Shown here one piece after another: positions 30,801 through 40,089 of a DNA stretch of 64,000 nucleotides. The notes under the pieces were generated by a model. It saw only the letters and a program-made list of their open reading frames with translations, did no database searches and was not told where the DNA came from. The stretch comes from Agapetus fuscipes (lineage: Eukaryota; Arthropoda; Insecta; Trichoptera; Glossosomatidae). The DNA lies in NCBI GenBank assembly GCA_951799405.1, contig OX637334.1, positions 2,852,001 to 2,916,000 on the forward strand, written 5' to 3'. Position 1 is the stretch's first letter; every line of letters begins with the position of its first letter. Made by a program: the position numbers and the translations under genes.

Positions 30801-31358
30801 CGCTGGTCAGCAGGGAGCTCGGCGATGAAGGTGCCACTGAAGATCTGGATGTGGAAGCAAGATCCTCACAATGCACTGAACAAACAGCAGGAGTTGTCAC
30901 TGGCGGGGCTGAGTAGTTCAGCCGTCGCCCTCCTCGTTTTCTGCGCCTCACGCGCCTCCTCAGCACAATGTTTGGCCACTCTTTTGTTCGACATTGCACT
31001 CGCGGCACAGTGTTAGTTATTATATCTTTAAGTACTTGCAGGGAGTACCTCTGCACTGGACATAGCACTGGCGCGTCTGTTTCTGTCATGCAGGCGAGTA
31101 AGTAGGTACCTACCCACTGCAAGCACTTTGCCGCGATGTCACTTGTCAAAAATTAGAGGTTATGGAATTTTTTATTTTATTTTGAATTGTTTATTTGTAG
31201 GCGCATTCACTGTGTTTAATTGCACTGCGTAAGCATCTGAACTGCTGGTTAACTTTTAAAATATTGTAATCACTAGAACACAGTTTTAATTAGAAAAAAA
31301 ATTACAAAAAATAAACAGAGCTTCTACCGCCCGCTAATCAGCGGCGGTAGGTAGTCCT
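27823..31358 (-). mobile_element. LINE-1: near-intact CR1/L2-type retrotransposon
   Basis: The 3.5-kb unit has a ~200-bp 5' leader, one uninterrupted ORF, and a ~90-bp 3' end reading GAGGGCCCTTGAGGTGTGAC + ACACACAAAAACGGCGCTC, then an AT-rich tail ending in (TA)n. AGTT flanks both sides (27819-27822 and 31359-31362). The leader begins with an imperfect GC-rich hairpin (CTACCGCCCGCT / AGCGGCGGTAG, 31323-31350). No separate ORF1 is visible, so the copy may be 5'-truncated or belong to a single-ORF lineage. It is the only retrotransposon in the window with a complete enzyme. Confidence 0.85.
27913..31149 (-). CDS. LINE-1 endonuclease / reverse transcriptase polyprotein
   Basis: This is a 1078-codon ORF with no stop or frameshift. 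Residues 1-126 are a basic, low-complexity N-terminus (RRRVRRRKRGGRR near 64-76). Residues 127-352 form an AP-endonuclease-type domain: N-A-R at 133, E160 in LTETW, D280-V-N, and S-D-H at 342-344. Residues 612-880 are the reverse transcriptase: FRPVSNLPFLSKVLERIV (630-647), DMSAAFD (701-707, first catalytic Asp), GVPQGSVLGP (758-767) and the YADD box (791-794). The C-terminal part has the AFRFAGPMEWNRLP and ALKTHLY motifs of CR1/L2 elements. It nicks DNA and copies its own RNA at the target. Catalytic residues are intact, so activity is possible but not shown. The SINE-A tail suggests it also acts in trans. Confidence 0.93.
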   Translation of the reverse strand: MTSDIAAKCLQWVGTYLLACMTETDAPVLCPVQRYSLQVLKDIITNTVPRVQCRTKEWPNIVLRRRVRRRKRGGRRLNYSAPPVTTPAVCSVHCEDLASTSRSSVAPSSPSSLLTSGRHQQILERKINLGCWNARSIANKVDDICELCKSHDLGILALTETWHESYHSSAMKRLRALGFATFEEARARPHHGKGTENISWTNHGGVALLVRPGCRVEKINFFSFTTFECLVCRVSSGATLTIAIVYRPGSKPVTAAFFHEFRELFEVLVTRNEMFLIVGDVNVRLERRDDTNCVTLTALLADYGCRQWVDAPTHDAGGLLDVVITRQEDAPLKTEVRDVGLSDHRLVVVRLNLGRPVPVYRKITSRSWNKFKIDFFKMDLSLSPICCPETYVSMHPDTLVGLYNDTMKSLINLHAPITIKHVRERNSAIWFDSECSALKRKMRQAERNFRSGKPGSTREMWIIAQGLYRSAILQKKSQHYCTIIASEKCPQRLWRLLENVSGGARAGAGPVTTAGDLAAYFQSKIPTRYSPLGVSPGSLGLLCNSQLEVLGLTSIEEVTRVVAGSPNKQCDLDPVPTWVLKECILLVAPFIVRFINGCLMDATIPSFLKEAQITPILKKPNLDPNDLSNFRPVSNLPFLSKVLERIVSDRLVSYLSANDLMPKRQSAYRKYHSTETGLLTVVSDLISAVDCGDLALLALLDMSAAFDTVCHDILIRRLEGSYGLRDKALAWFSSYLADRKQVVRTCDCVSPSYSLISGVPQGSVLGPILFILYTADIESIVEKWGLITHAYADDWQIYSQCQPHMAQTLSNRVAACIAEIGEWMTSNGLILNMGKTEVMWAATTRRDHLLTTRVPLSIGGELIQPSDSVRLLGVTLDRNLTMGEQLNLTVSSSFFELRQIKAIRRCLPSGAVKTLVNAFVMSRVDYCSTLYIGQPKKQFNRLQSVLNSAARLIFGMSKFTRITPLLGKLHWLRFPERVVYRVCLMVYKAVNGTAPSYLADMFTPVERDLRRQTLRSAGDGVVDLVQPHRQTRTNFGDRAFRFAGPMEWNRLPPNVRKAKTVGVFKGALKTHLYKKSYP

Positions 31359-31452
31359 AGTTGTCTGTGACCAAGTTGTCTGTGACCGAAATGTCATTGA
31401 CCGAAAAATTGTGACTGATCTGTCATAGAACCAAGTGGAACACTTCACGCCT

Positions 31453-31562
31453 AGGCAGACACCGCGATGGATTAATGTCATTCACATTACAAGTGAAGTG
31501 AGAAAAGTCTTCGTGTGTGGAACGCTCGCTTTGTTAAGCCGGATTGAATTACAATGAATTAC
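31453..31562. other. No feature seen
   Basis: Short spacer between R3 and TIR-2 with no recognised motif. Confidence 0.35.
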
Positions 31563-31566
31563 ATAT

Positions 31567-31976
31567 CGACGGTTAAAAGGAAGCAGGGAATAAGCGAAGT
31601 TTTGATCAAAAATTAGTTATGAATGCTATCCTATTTGAAATTTTCCGCTCTTTGTAATGCGCTAACTCCCATAGCTCTACGATGGTGTTTTTTTTGTTGC
31701 TTATGCCCAAGCAAACAACTGCGTTTTCGAAGTATGGTTTTGGTGTAACGGACAACGGTTCGCTTTTTTGGCCCTGAAGATGCTTGTGACATAAAAAATC
31801 GTAAAACCACATTAATAGGAATGCCTTTATTTTATTTATTTTAGAGCTGTTTTGATTTTAACGATATGATAAAAAAAAAAAAAAGTTATGCTATTTTTCT
31901 GCAATCTCAAACTTTAAACGGCTCTCCTGAACAATTTAGTTTTTGTCACTTATGCCCTACTTCATTTTTACCGTCG
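31567..31976. mobile_element. TIR-2 element, copy 1
   Basis: The ends are CGACGGTTAAAAGGAAGCAG and the inverse of GTCACTTATGCCCTACTTCA. ATAT flanks both sides (31563-31566, 31977-31980). The interior (TATGAATGCTATCCTATTTG, GCGTTTTCGAAGTATGG, TTTTAACGATATGATAAAAA) is shared with copy 2 at 49745. No transposase frame; non-autonomous. Confidence 0.8.
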
Positions 31977-31980
31977 ATAT

Positions 31981-32724
31981 GATAATCTGAGAACGTTAAC
32001 ATACTAGTATACTGTTAAGTTTTACTTTGGTTACAATTCAATAAAACTTCGACGGAATTTATTTTAGAATTTATTCACTTATGGTTCACAGTTTAAATCT
32101 TTGTACTTCAAGCTTAACAGCTTCAATCCGTATTTATAGAATGGCTGAAGGCTATTCTTGCATACACCATACCATGCCAAAAGCTTCTCAGACAGACGCT
32201 TCGAGCAAGTACAAGTAGGTACAATCATCAATTACTTACGTCTATTCACACATATACAAGTAAGTAAAAGCACATGGACAAAATCATAAGTAAGCATGCA
32301 CAGTCATAAACTTATACATTCGTAACGATAACATAATCCATTTACTACGAGGACTGACGCAAAACATTTTTTATTGATTCTAGATTGTAGACTTCAGCTT
32401 CAAATGAAGTAATTTGCTATCATTTTATTTTGTACAATTGTTCACTACGTAATACTAGTAACTTGTACATTACACCTGTAGTTAAAAAAATATATTCATT
32501 GAATCCGATATAATTCCGGGCCATTACATTTATAATATAGGTGGTTATCTCATGTGGGCATGAATTGCCTTATCGTGGTATGCAGTTATAAAATATACGG
32601 CGAAATATATATATTCTAAAATAAATCTGTATACCAATGGCTCAGTGGCTCTCAAACTTTTCTACTTTGCAAATCCAAAAGAAAAACACAATTCAACCTG
32701 GGGATTGTGATGAGTAATTGATGA
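31981..32724. other. No feature seen
   Basis: AT-rich 0.74 kb; no repeat match or exon signal. Confidence 0.45.
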
Positions 32725-32838
32725 TTTCTTTATAGCGCTGTTTCGTGATGTAGTCACCACAAAGGCGCTCGTGCAAATGATGCCAGAAATTTACTTGTCC
32801 TCAGTGCATCTCTAAACTTCCCATCGTCCTCTAGCTCG
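32725..32838 (-). mobile_element. LINE-4 tail fragment
   Basis: TATAGCGCTGTTTCGTGATG + TAGTCACCACAAAGGCGC, then GTGCATCTCTAAACTTCCC as in the 57.4-kb copy, i.e. the 3' UTR and last codons on the minus strand. Confidence 0.65.
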
Positions 32839-32842
32839 CACA

Positions 32843-32975
32843 TATTTGAAGATAGGTCTAAATTAAACATGGCGGAGTATCAACAGCTGATCCATTTTAT
32901 ATGGAACAACGATCAGCTGTTCAGGCCCCGCCATGTTGAGGCCCCGACATGTTGGATTCTGTCTTATCTTCAAAT
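32843..32975. mobile_element. Small palindromic MITE
   Basis: Nested inverted repeats: outer ATTTGAAGATA / TTATCTTCAAAT, middle AACATGGCGG / CGCCATGTT, inner ACAGCTGATC / GATCAGCTGT. Half of the same palindrome (GATCAGCTGTTTACGACCCG + CCATGTT) is at 9478-9525. Confidence 0.6.
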
Positions 32976-33046
32976 AGGTACCTACGGTAAGGGTAAAACA
33001 ACTCCCTGAAAAACAGAATGAGGTCTTATGAATATTTGCATGCTCT

Positions 33047-33105
33047 GGCAAAGGGCTCTGGGCACCCCTAGCGGAATGGCGACAGAGTTACAGTTACAGC
33101 ATGTA
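33047..33105 (+). mobile_element. LINE-2 tail fragment
   Basis: GGCAAAGGGCTCTGGGCACC + CCTAGCGGAATGGCGACAGA + GTTACAGTTACAG, the LINE-2 3' end only. Confidence 0.65.
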
Positions 33106-33110
33106 GACAT

Positions 33111-33365
33111 CTATCTATCTATAATCTATAATCTAAGTTGCAAGGATATATTCCTTTAAAGCTCTCAGATGTATGCCCACAAACCAACACGTGTAGTTCG
33201 CGCTTACAAATGCTGAATGTGTACTTACAAATTAAATCCAAACCTCAAATGAACATAAGCCCCACAACTTTTGCCGACCTTCCCTGAAACAGGGGTGACA
33301 TTGGCAAAGTGAACCATTTTGTACAGTATGGGTGGTCAGCCTCATACCAACCTATAAGTCAAGGA
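33111..33365 (-). repeat. R1 copy, full length
   Basis: The tail runs into a TCTA microsatellite (CTATCTATCTATAATC); close to the 25395 reference. Confidence 0.85.
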
Positions 33366-33375
33366 AATCTATAAT

Positions 33376-33545
33376 CTCTATAAATATAAAATATTACGTT
33401 GCAAAGAAATATTTACATTTAAAATTCATACTGATTGCATTGCCACAAACATACGCGTGTAAGTTTGCGCTTACAAATGCTGCGTGTGTACTTGCAAATT
33501 AAGATCCAAATTTCAAAATATGCACATAAACCCTACCACATTTTG
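33376..33545 (-). repeat. R1 copy, truncated
   Basis: Begins ATTACGTTGCAAAGAAATAT and retains AGTTTGCGCTTACAAATGCT; it ends near CCACATTTTGCAAACAC. Same orientation as the R1 ten bases upstream. Confidence 0.65.
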
Positions 33546-34078
33546 CAAACACTGCAATTATTTTCAACAGGAATTTTCTCAAATTTTCAACTCATTTTCA
33601 TTTAAGTTTTAACGAGTAATATGATGAATCACCGTCACAATCTATTATAAGAATAACAAAATAATTACTTAATACACTTTTAATAAAACAAACCTACACA
33701 TATAGTAAATTTGACTTCCTTTGAAACTTCCTCTGACACAGCATGGTATTTCTTGTGGCAAATTTGAGACGGTTTACCACGCCCCACAGTTTGATAAATA
33801 CTTCAACGAAACAAAAAAACTCGCGGAAGCATATTCCAGATCGTTTATTTGTACGTGTTTGGAGCTTGCCGCTAAGTAAGATTGATTTGAGTTATATCTG
33901 CTTTGCGGAAATGAGATCAGTACATATAAAACCCAACGTACAAACTATATAATAGCATTTTATCTAACAAATGCATGCAAACTTAGACGGTCAATAGAGA
34001 CGTTATTTTAGTTTCCATACTTGAATTGAGGTACACGGCGATGTGACCATTTCAGAAGTAATTATAGAGTATCAGAAT
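33546..34078. other. No feature seen
   Basis: AT-rich; an open frame at 33743-33952 lacks motif and splice support. Confidence 0.35.
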
Positions 34079-34166
34079 ATGGATCCCGAACCCTCGCTTT
34101 CTCCATGGACCACTTTCTTCTCGGAGGGAACCAGTTATGCTTCGCACGACGTTTCTTGCAAGACAA
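34079..34166 (+). CDS. Candidate coding exon with strong donor
   Basis: The frame from ATG at 34079 gives M-D-P-E-P-S-L-S-P-W-T-T-F-F-S-E-G-T-S-Y (20 residues) then A-S-H-D-V-S-C-K-T, stopping at an excellent donor ACAA|GTAAGT (phase 1). GC content and codon use differ sharply from the AT-rich flanks. The frame is also open upstream through E-V-I-I-E-Y-Q-N to a possible acceptor CATTTCAG, so it may be an internal exon instead of a first one. There is no repeat match. I do not recognise the protein; acidic, Ser/Pro-rich starts like this occur in many cytoplasmic or nuclear proteins. Confidence 0.4.
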
Positions 34167-35084
34167 GTAAGTTTATATTGAAGGTTTGAAGGGGATTCGA
34201 TATTTATCACTTTGCAATTAAAATCTTACCGAAGTGTATGAGCTATCTTTGCTCGTACATCCTATGCAAAGACTTGTATGCTCGCTTATTGATACCGGTG
34301 AATACTTCCCACATATCCCCGCCTTGTGTCTAAAGCGCTGAAGAACGATCGAGAGTTCACTGTAGCGTATCTGGATTCTTCCACTTACACTAGTTATACG
34401 CTATAGTATTGTTACGAATATTTAGTTGTGTGTTGTGGATTGTATGTGTTCAAGTCTGTGAATATTCTCTAGAAATAAAATAAAGATGTTGGTACTTGCA
34501 TAATAATATTATGTATTTGAATTGCCCGAGATTGGTCGAGTGTTTAGTAGGATGTTTTAGTAAAAAGTCTCTCGTGTACCAATTCTCAACGATTCGAGAA
34601 TGATCTTTATGCTTACTATAAAAAAATGGTCAAAACTCTATGTAGCTTTAGAAATCAATTGACCGTTGTTTTGTGCAGGTGCAAAGTAACTCTGTATGTG
34701 AACCTAATCTGAAATAAATCCACGCAATTTTACTTAAATTGAAGTCGCCAAAAACATAAAAGTATCTTTTTTTTTAAATAAATTGAAAAAAAAAGTTTAA
34801 CAATTGTAGTTACAAATGTCACAAAATGTCAGTTGCATAGATCATCATCATAAAAAAAACTGTTAATTCAGGGCTGCCAACCTTTTCAAATTTACAGGCC
34901 ACTCACGCATCGACTTTCATATTTTAATAACCTCCCGGTGAAGCTTGTCCATACCAGCTTCATCTCTTACATAACCTTCGTGATTGTCTTGAAAAACTGA
35001 CCAAAAAATTGGTATTACATAAACAATGGGTCTTGATATTTCAAACCGAAAAATTCACTTTTTTATGTTAAAACTTTAATTGCG
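34167..35084. other. No feature seen
   Basis: Follows the candidate donor; AT-rich. Nothing assignable over 0.9 kb. Confidence 0.45.
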
Positions 35085-35460
35085 TCGCCCCGGTGCTTGT
35101 TTGGCTTATCATTTCAATTGGAAATTGAGCTACAAACATTTGTAAAACAACTCTCACATAATCGTGTTGTACGTTTTATTTATTTGCTCAAATTGTGTAG
35201 AATGTGATGCTTAAGACAATTTAATTGAAAGGTCATCTAATCTAATCAAAGTTGCAAAGATATATTACATGATTCACATTATATGCATTCTCACAAGCAG
35301 ACACGGGACAAATCTCAAATGGACATAACCCTGTAACTCTTGCCGTCCTTCCCTAAAACAGGGGTGTCATTGGCAATGTGAACCATTTTTACAGCATGGG
35401 TGGTCAGTCGTATCATTGAATCGAATGGTAGATAAGCCAAAAAAGCACTGAGGGGACGAT
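35085..35460. mobile_element. TIR-1 element split by R1
   Basis: Left end GGTGCTTGTTTGGCTTATCA, interior ACTCTCACATAATCGTGTTG and GTAGAATGTGATGCTTAAGA, right end AATGGTAGATAAGCCAAAAA + AGCAC. This version has GGCTTATC(T)ACCATT in place of GCCGTATAGACCA in the terminal repeat. Confidence 0.75.
35236..35425 (-). repeat. R1 copy inside TIR-1, with internal deletion
   Basis: TCTAATCTAATCAAAGTTGC tail side, then a jump from AGCAGACACG directly to GGACAAATCTCAAATGGACA, deleting the usual CGCGCTT core. Confidence 0.75.
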
Positions 35461-36040
35461 AAATGTCTTGTTCACAAAACCAAAAAAGAAATAAGAATCA
35501 CTTATAAAATATTTTTACTTTTTAATAATCGATAGGTCACACTGCTCTTGCGAGAAATTATCTTTTATGATAAAATTACATTGGTGACTTCTTCACATAA
35601 ATTAATGACGATCGTATGAAATGTTAACCACTTTTTCCCATATTTTCTCTGTTGGCGTGTCATGAGACAGCCATCCAATTTATGAAGTCCCATAATCGTT
35701 AAACAATGAACTTTATGGAACAATCGAATCGATGTTTTTATTGCGGGTTGTACTTTTTGAAAATCTTCTTTGTAACAATAATTGCAATATGCATTTTATC
35801 CTGAACTTTCTCAAATATAACAGTTCTGAATAGTGCAGTTTCAAAAAATTACTGCAGGCAGATGCGCCTAGTAGGTAGGAAATATATAGTAAAAAACATT
35901 TAAGCTTGATATTCAGATTTAAAATTCAAAATTTAAGTTCGATTGGAGCCATCGTTAGCACTTCAATCAATTTAAAATGAGTTATTTTTGAGGAATGGGT
36001 AAAAATAATTATTCTGAAATGTATTTATTACCTGTACCCT
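35461..36040. other. No feature seen
   Basis: AT-rich; no repeat or exon recognised. Confidence 0.4.
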
Positions 36041-36109
36041 ATGCACGCGCCTGCTACAGAGTGTGTTTTAATACCTGCAGCATGTTTAACAATAAGCTTA
36101 CACGTGGAT

Positions 36110-36316
36110 GAAGAATGAACCTCCCAAGAAAACAACTTAGCTTCACACAAAGAGCAATTTATTCTGTTTCCAGAGGAATAAGCCTTGCCGGTTCTATAAT
36201 TTTTGGGCTTAAAATTAATACCAGGGGGCATTCATTTTTTTATATCGTTGGTTGAAATCTAACTCGAGTTTTCGACATTTGAACGCAAGCGTTCTACTAA
36301 ATGAGCTTTCGACCGT
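36110..36316 (-). mobile_element. SINE-B copy, old and partial
   Basis: The minus strand has CGGTCGAAAGCTCATTTAGT, then CGAAAACTCGAGTTAGATTTC in the B-box position, GGCAAGGCTTATTCC and AAGCTAAG; many substitutions. Confidence 0.5.
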
Positions 36317-36908
36317 AATTCATATATTTATACACCTCTGTACCTTAGATTATAAAAAAAATGTTGTTCGAGTAAATCCGCACATAAATTGCCATAGACA
36401 AGATAGTGACGTCACACAAATGGGTAGCTAGGAACAAGATTTTTTTAATTAGAGAGCATAAATAATTTGTTATTGGTTGCTAAGGACCGTAGTGTGATGT
36501 TTTCTAAAATTTGTGATTCCATTAAAATGGGATACATCTTTTTGTAAAGTCTTGACGGAACATAAATTTTATAAATATTTAAAAATATAAATGGTAAAAC
36601 ATTGTTTTAATTCACTTTATTTTATTTGTTTATGCTCGAATATTTTCGCCTAATGAGGCATCTTCAAGAGCAGAATGTTTACAAATATATTTTTATAAAA
36701 TAATTTTCAAAACAATTTTCAAAACAACTTTTTTTCCAAAACAAAAGCAAAATTCATAGACAAAATTTTTTTTTTTTTTTTAAACACAAATGTAACATTC
36801 AAAAATGCATTATTGTTAGGTATAATGAAATTAAAAATTTGAATACAATAAAAATAAAATATGTTAGTTAAATAAAAATAATAATAGTAATAACAAATAA
36901 AAAACAAA

Positions 36909-37352
36909 TTATTGCAATATTGGTGAAACATAGGGAATCTGCACATTCACTAAGTCTTTATTTTTATTTTTGTAGATTTCCAACGCTTCCAGAGCCATCA
37001 GTCTCCTCACTTCACACTCAGAGTGCATTACCTCTACATTGGTAATATCGAAAGTATGGTCTTTATCAATGCAATGGTCTGCCATCTCAGAGTATGCAGA
37101 TAAGCCTCTGAGTGCTCTGGAATGTTCTTTAAATCTTGTGCGTACTGATCTCCCTGTCTCACCAATATATAAAGCCTCACAGTCATTACATTTAATTTTA
37201 TACACTCCACCCATATCCAATTTATCTACTTTATCCTTATTGTTGAACAGTAATTTATGTAGATTGTTTTTTGTATAAAAAGCAAAGTTTATATCATGTT
37301 TTAAATTTTTTTTAATTTTGTATGAAATACTATTATTTACAAATAAACATTT
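36909..37352 (-). pseudogene. Penelope-like GIY-YIG endonuclease, C-terminal remnant
   Basis: The open frame (147 codons, no start needed) begins at the truncation point. It carries S-I-S-Y-K-I-K-K-N-L-K-H-D-I-N-F-A-F-Y, the linker between reverse transcriptase and endonuclease in Penelope-like elements. Then L-L-F-N-N-K-D-K-V-D-K leads into the nuclease: G-V-Y-K-I-K-C-N-D-C-E-A-L-Y-I-G-E-T-G-R-S (G-V-Y and Y-I-G are the GIY-YIG signature) with R-T-R-F-K-E-H, then H-C-I-D-K-D-H and E-A-L-E-I-Y. The CxxC after the first motif is typical of the family. The reverse transcriptase is gone, so this is not a functional element. Confidence 0.85.
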
Positions 37353-37365
37353 TCATACTGCATAC

Positions 37366-37548
37366 TCTGAGATGGCAGACCATTGCATTGATAAAGACCA
37401 TACTTTCGATATTACCAATGTAGAGGTAATGCACTCTGAGTGTGAAGTGAGGAGACTGATGGCTCTGGAAGCGTTGGAAATCTACAAAAATAAAAATAAA
37501 GACTTAGTGAATGTGCAGATTCCCTATGTTTCACCAATATTGCAATAA
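37366..37548 (+). pseudogene. Second, shorter copy of the Penelope-like C-terminus
   Basis: It starts at S-E-M-A-D-H-C-I-D-K and is identical to the last ~60 residues of the minus-strand frame, without the GIY-YIG core. The identity implies both arms formed in one event or have been homogenised. Confidence 0.8.
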
Positions 37549-37943
37549 TTTGTTTTTTATTTGTTATTACTATTATTTTTTTTATTTAACTAACATATTT
37601 TATTTTTATTGTATTCAAATTTTTAATTTCATTATACCTAACAATAATGCATTTTTGAATGTTACATTTGTGTTTAAAAAAAAAAAAAAAATTTTGTCTA
37701 TGAATTTTGGTTTTGTTTTGGAAAAAAAGTTGTTTTGAAAATTGTTTTGAAAATTATTTTATAAAAATATATTTGTAACCATTCTGCTCTTGAAGATGCC
37801 TCATTAGGCGAAAATATTCGAGCATAAACAAATAAAATAAAGTGAATTAAAACAATGTTTTACCATTTATATTTTTAAATATTTATAAAAATGGACTTTC
37901 ACTGTGTTAACAGATCAACACTAAAAAATATCATAAATTTTAT

Positions 37944-38379
37944 GTTTGAATTGAATAAAAAAAAAATTCAAATGTAATTGGAGTTTTAAAGAAAACTAAT
38001 TGAATTGATCCTTAAAATAGTGATTAGGTAGCCATGATTTATATAGATCGATAATTGTTGCCTATTCATAAACTTAATCGCAGCCTGAGGCTATGAAATC
38101 AGACCTCCTCGTAAGCACCATATTAATGTGCTTTTGTCGAAATCTTGTATACTGAAATTATTTTCATAAAAAACTAAGTTAATGTCTTTAAAAGAAGTTG
38201 CCCTTGATAAACAATCAAGATCATAAATTGAATGGTTGATAAATAATGGCACTAAGTACCACAATCGTTGAACAGAGAAAAAGAGGACTTGATTTAAACG
38301 TTTTCGAGAAGGTTCTTTATATTTTTCCATATTATATATATTTCCACACCATAAGTTTTTTTTTTACAAAATCAGTTAT
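37944..38379. other. No feature seen
   Basis: AT-rich flank of the Penelope-like insertion, with no assignable motif. Confidence 0.4.
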
Positions 38380-38540
38380 AATAATAATAATAGGATGATT
38401 TATTTGGTGAGCGCTGTTTTTGGAAGAATCTCCATGTGCAAGCTTGGACGTCGCCATAGAAAACGCCAATTCTCAAGCAAGACCCAATGGCTGTAAGGCT
38501 GGATGGATCTGTGGTTACCAATATAGTAACTTTTAACGGT
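38380..38540 (-). mobile_element. SINE-A 3' part
   Basis: (ATA)n, AGGATGATTTATTTGGTGAG, CGCTGTTTTTGGAAGAATC (tail with a deletion), AGCTTGGACGTCGCCATAGA. The head is replaced by R1 sequence. Confidence 0.75.
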
Positions 38541-38650
38541 GAGTTCGCTCTTACATTTGCTGCATTAATTATACTTACAAAATTAAAACCCAAATCTAAA
38601 ATAAGCATAACCTATGCAACTCTTGCCGCCTTTTTTTGAAACAGGGTGGT
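38541..38650 (-). repeat. R1 fragment
   Basis: GAGTTCGCTCTTACATTTGC through AACTCTTGCCGCCTTTTTTT + GAAACAGGG. The join with SINE-A at 38540 is a chimera of two truncated repeats. Confidence 0.65.
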
Positions 38651-39544
38651 TGCTGACTTCCGGTACAAGAGACACTAAAATCAGAAGATATTTTTTTAGC
38701 ATTGATTGAAACAAGTTTAAGAAAAAAAACAGAAATTTTATAAAACAATTTTCTGTATTTTATTAGCACTACCGGTACATTTAATTTTAGATAGGTATAT
38801 TGTTTTTTTACAAAAGATTTGGACTTCGAACTTTTTTCTGCAGGTAGACTTCACATTTTAATGAGACTACCTTCCTTAGTAACCAATGTCAAAATAATTG
38901 TTTGTATTTACTCTTGCAACCCGACCTCGTGACGTCACAATGCTGTCTATATCAATTCGTGTGCAGACCTCATATTTTAAGTTTTAAACAAGATAAGAAT
39001 TTTGTGTAGAAATGGCAAAAAAATCCTTGCAATTACTGATAATTTTATTTTTAGACCGTTTGAATGAAACGTTTTGTTATTTTGTTTCTGCTCCAATTCT
39101 GTTTGGCGCTAGTGACTGTTGCCAAAAAGTCTGTCGATTTTATAAACTATCGATTCAGTGCAGAAATGAACACTTTTCCGTGAATCGTCGCATTATACTA
39201 TTATGTAATATTCATTGTACTACTTTCATCACAATTTTACTGCAGTTTTGTGAAAATCGATACAGCTGTAATTTTTTTTTATCGACTTTAGGTACTTGAA
39301 GTATATCAACGTTTTATTATAATGCCGATATAATAGAAAATAAATAAATCCAATATTATTGCCATTTTCTGTTTCTACACAATTATTTTTATGATTTTTC
39401 TACGTGTCGTTATTTCCCATTATTGTAAAAAAAAAAACATGTAAATGCTCTTATGAATGTCAATACAATTTACTGTTCACTTCATTTTAAATAGGTACTT
39501 CACGGCAATGGTAAGCACGTGAAAGGGGAATACCGAGACAAGAA
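38651..39544. other. No feature seen
   Basis: An open frame at 39012-39299 starts M-A-K-K-S-L-Q and is Cys-rich, but it is AT-rich, has no splice or promoter support, and is not called. Confidence 0.4.
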
Positions 39545-39807
39545 ACGATAAAGTCATGTGGCGAGTGAACCTATTTATTTTTACAGGTAAAAAGGCCGGC
39601 CTAACACTTGAAGTGGAGGTTTCCCAGCTCCCGAGAGGGCTGGAACTCATTTATTGTGAAGGCTGAGTAAACCTTGCTGGTATTTTATTTTGGGGTTTGA
39701 AATAAACACCGAAACGGGAAATCATTTCTGACACCCTCGGCGGGATTCGAACTCGAGCTCACGGCATGGAATTCGAGCATTCTACCAACTGAGCTATCGA
39801 CCGGACA
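39545..39807 (-). mobile_element. SINE-B copy, lacking the last 3' bases
   Basis: Head TCCGGTCGATAGCTCAGTTGG and B box GAGTTCGAATCCC are intact on the minus strand. A 24-bp deletion removes part of GCGTAAGGCC..CAACTGAAG. Confidence 0.85.
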
Positions 39808-39819
39808 ATATAAATATCT

Positions 39820-40089
39820 AATAATAGGATGATTTATTTGGTGAGCGCTGTTTTAGTGTGAATCTTGATCGTTGCTATAGAAAGCGCCAATTCTCAAGCA
39901 AGACTCAGTTTCTGTAAGGCTAGATGGATCTTTGGTGACCGATCTTTGGTAAAAGTTTATTAATTTTAACCCAGAGAAGAGTATGTTTGAAAACATAAAC
40001 GGTATATTTTTTGTGCTCTGCCGGGATTCGAGCCCATGACCTTCCATTTAGGAGTCCAAAGTGTTACCATTGGACTGCGGATCGGTCCG
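39820..40089 (-). mobile_element. SINE-A copy with tail deletion
   Basis: GGACCGATCCGCAGTCCAATGG head on the minus strand and ACCGATCACCAAAGATCC body. The GAGGGCTCTTGAGGTG block is deleted, leaving CACACTAAAACAGCGCTCAC. Confidence 0.85.

Larger units (their letters stand above)
27735..31450. repeat. R3 repeat copy split by LINE-1
   Basis: 27735-27822 and 31359-31450 carry R3 words (GAAAAGTCGTGTAAGCGAACTG, TTGTCTGTGACCAAGTTGTC, GACCGAAATGTCATTGACC) and join naturally when LINE-1 is removed, with AGTT on both sides of the insert. Confidence 0.55.
36573..37931. mobile_element. Penelope-like element, head-to-head inverted pair
   Basis: Two 5'-truncated copies of the same 3' end face away from each other: a long minus-strand copy (36573 to about 37355) and a shorter plus-strand copy (about 37356-37931). 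The arms (about 36573-37105 and 37356-37888) are nearly identical. Each has the GIY-YIG C-terminal part, an AT-rich 3' UTR, the hairpin GAAGATGCCTCATTAGGCGA + AAA, and the end AATAAAGTGAATTAAAACAA. The 12-bp CATAAATTTTAT is on both sides (36561-36572 and 37932-37943). Inverted, truncated pairs with long target duplications are typical of Penelope-like insertions. Neither copy keeps a reverse transcriptase. Confidence 0.85.

Noticed and set aside
28899..31016. Plus-strand frames over LINE-1.
   Set aside because: Antisense shadows of the 1078-codon ORF.
37318..37548. Independent 76-codon gene.
   Set aside because: Its conserved part is the inverted copy of the Penelope-like C-terminus.
39012..39299. 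95-codon frame with Cys-rich middle.
   Set aside because: No signal peptide, motif or exon signals; AT-rich codons.
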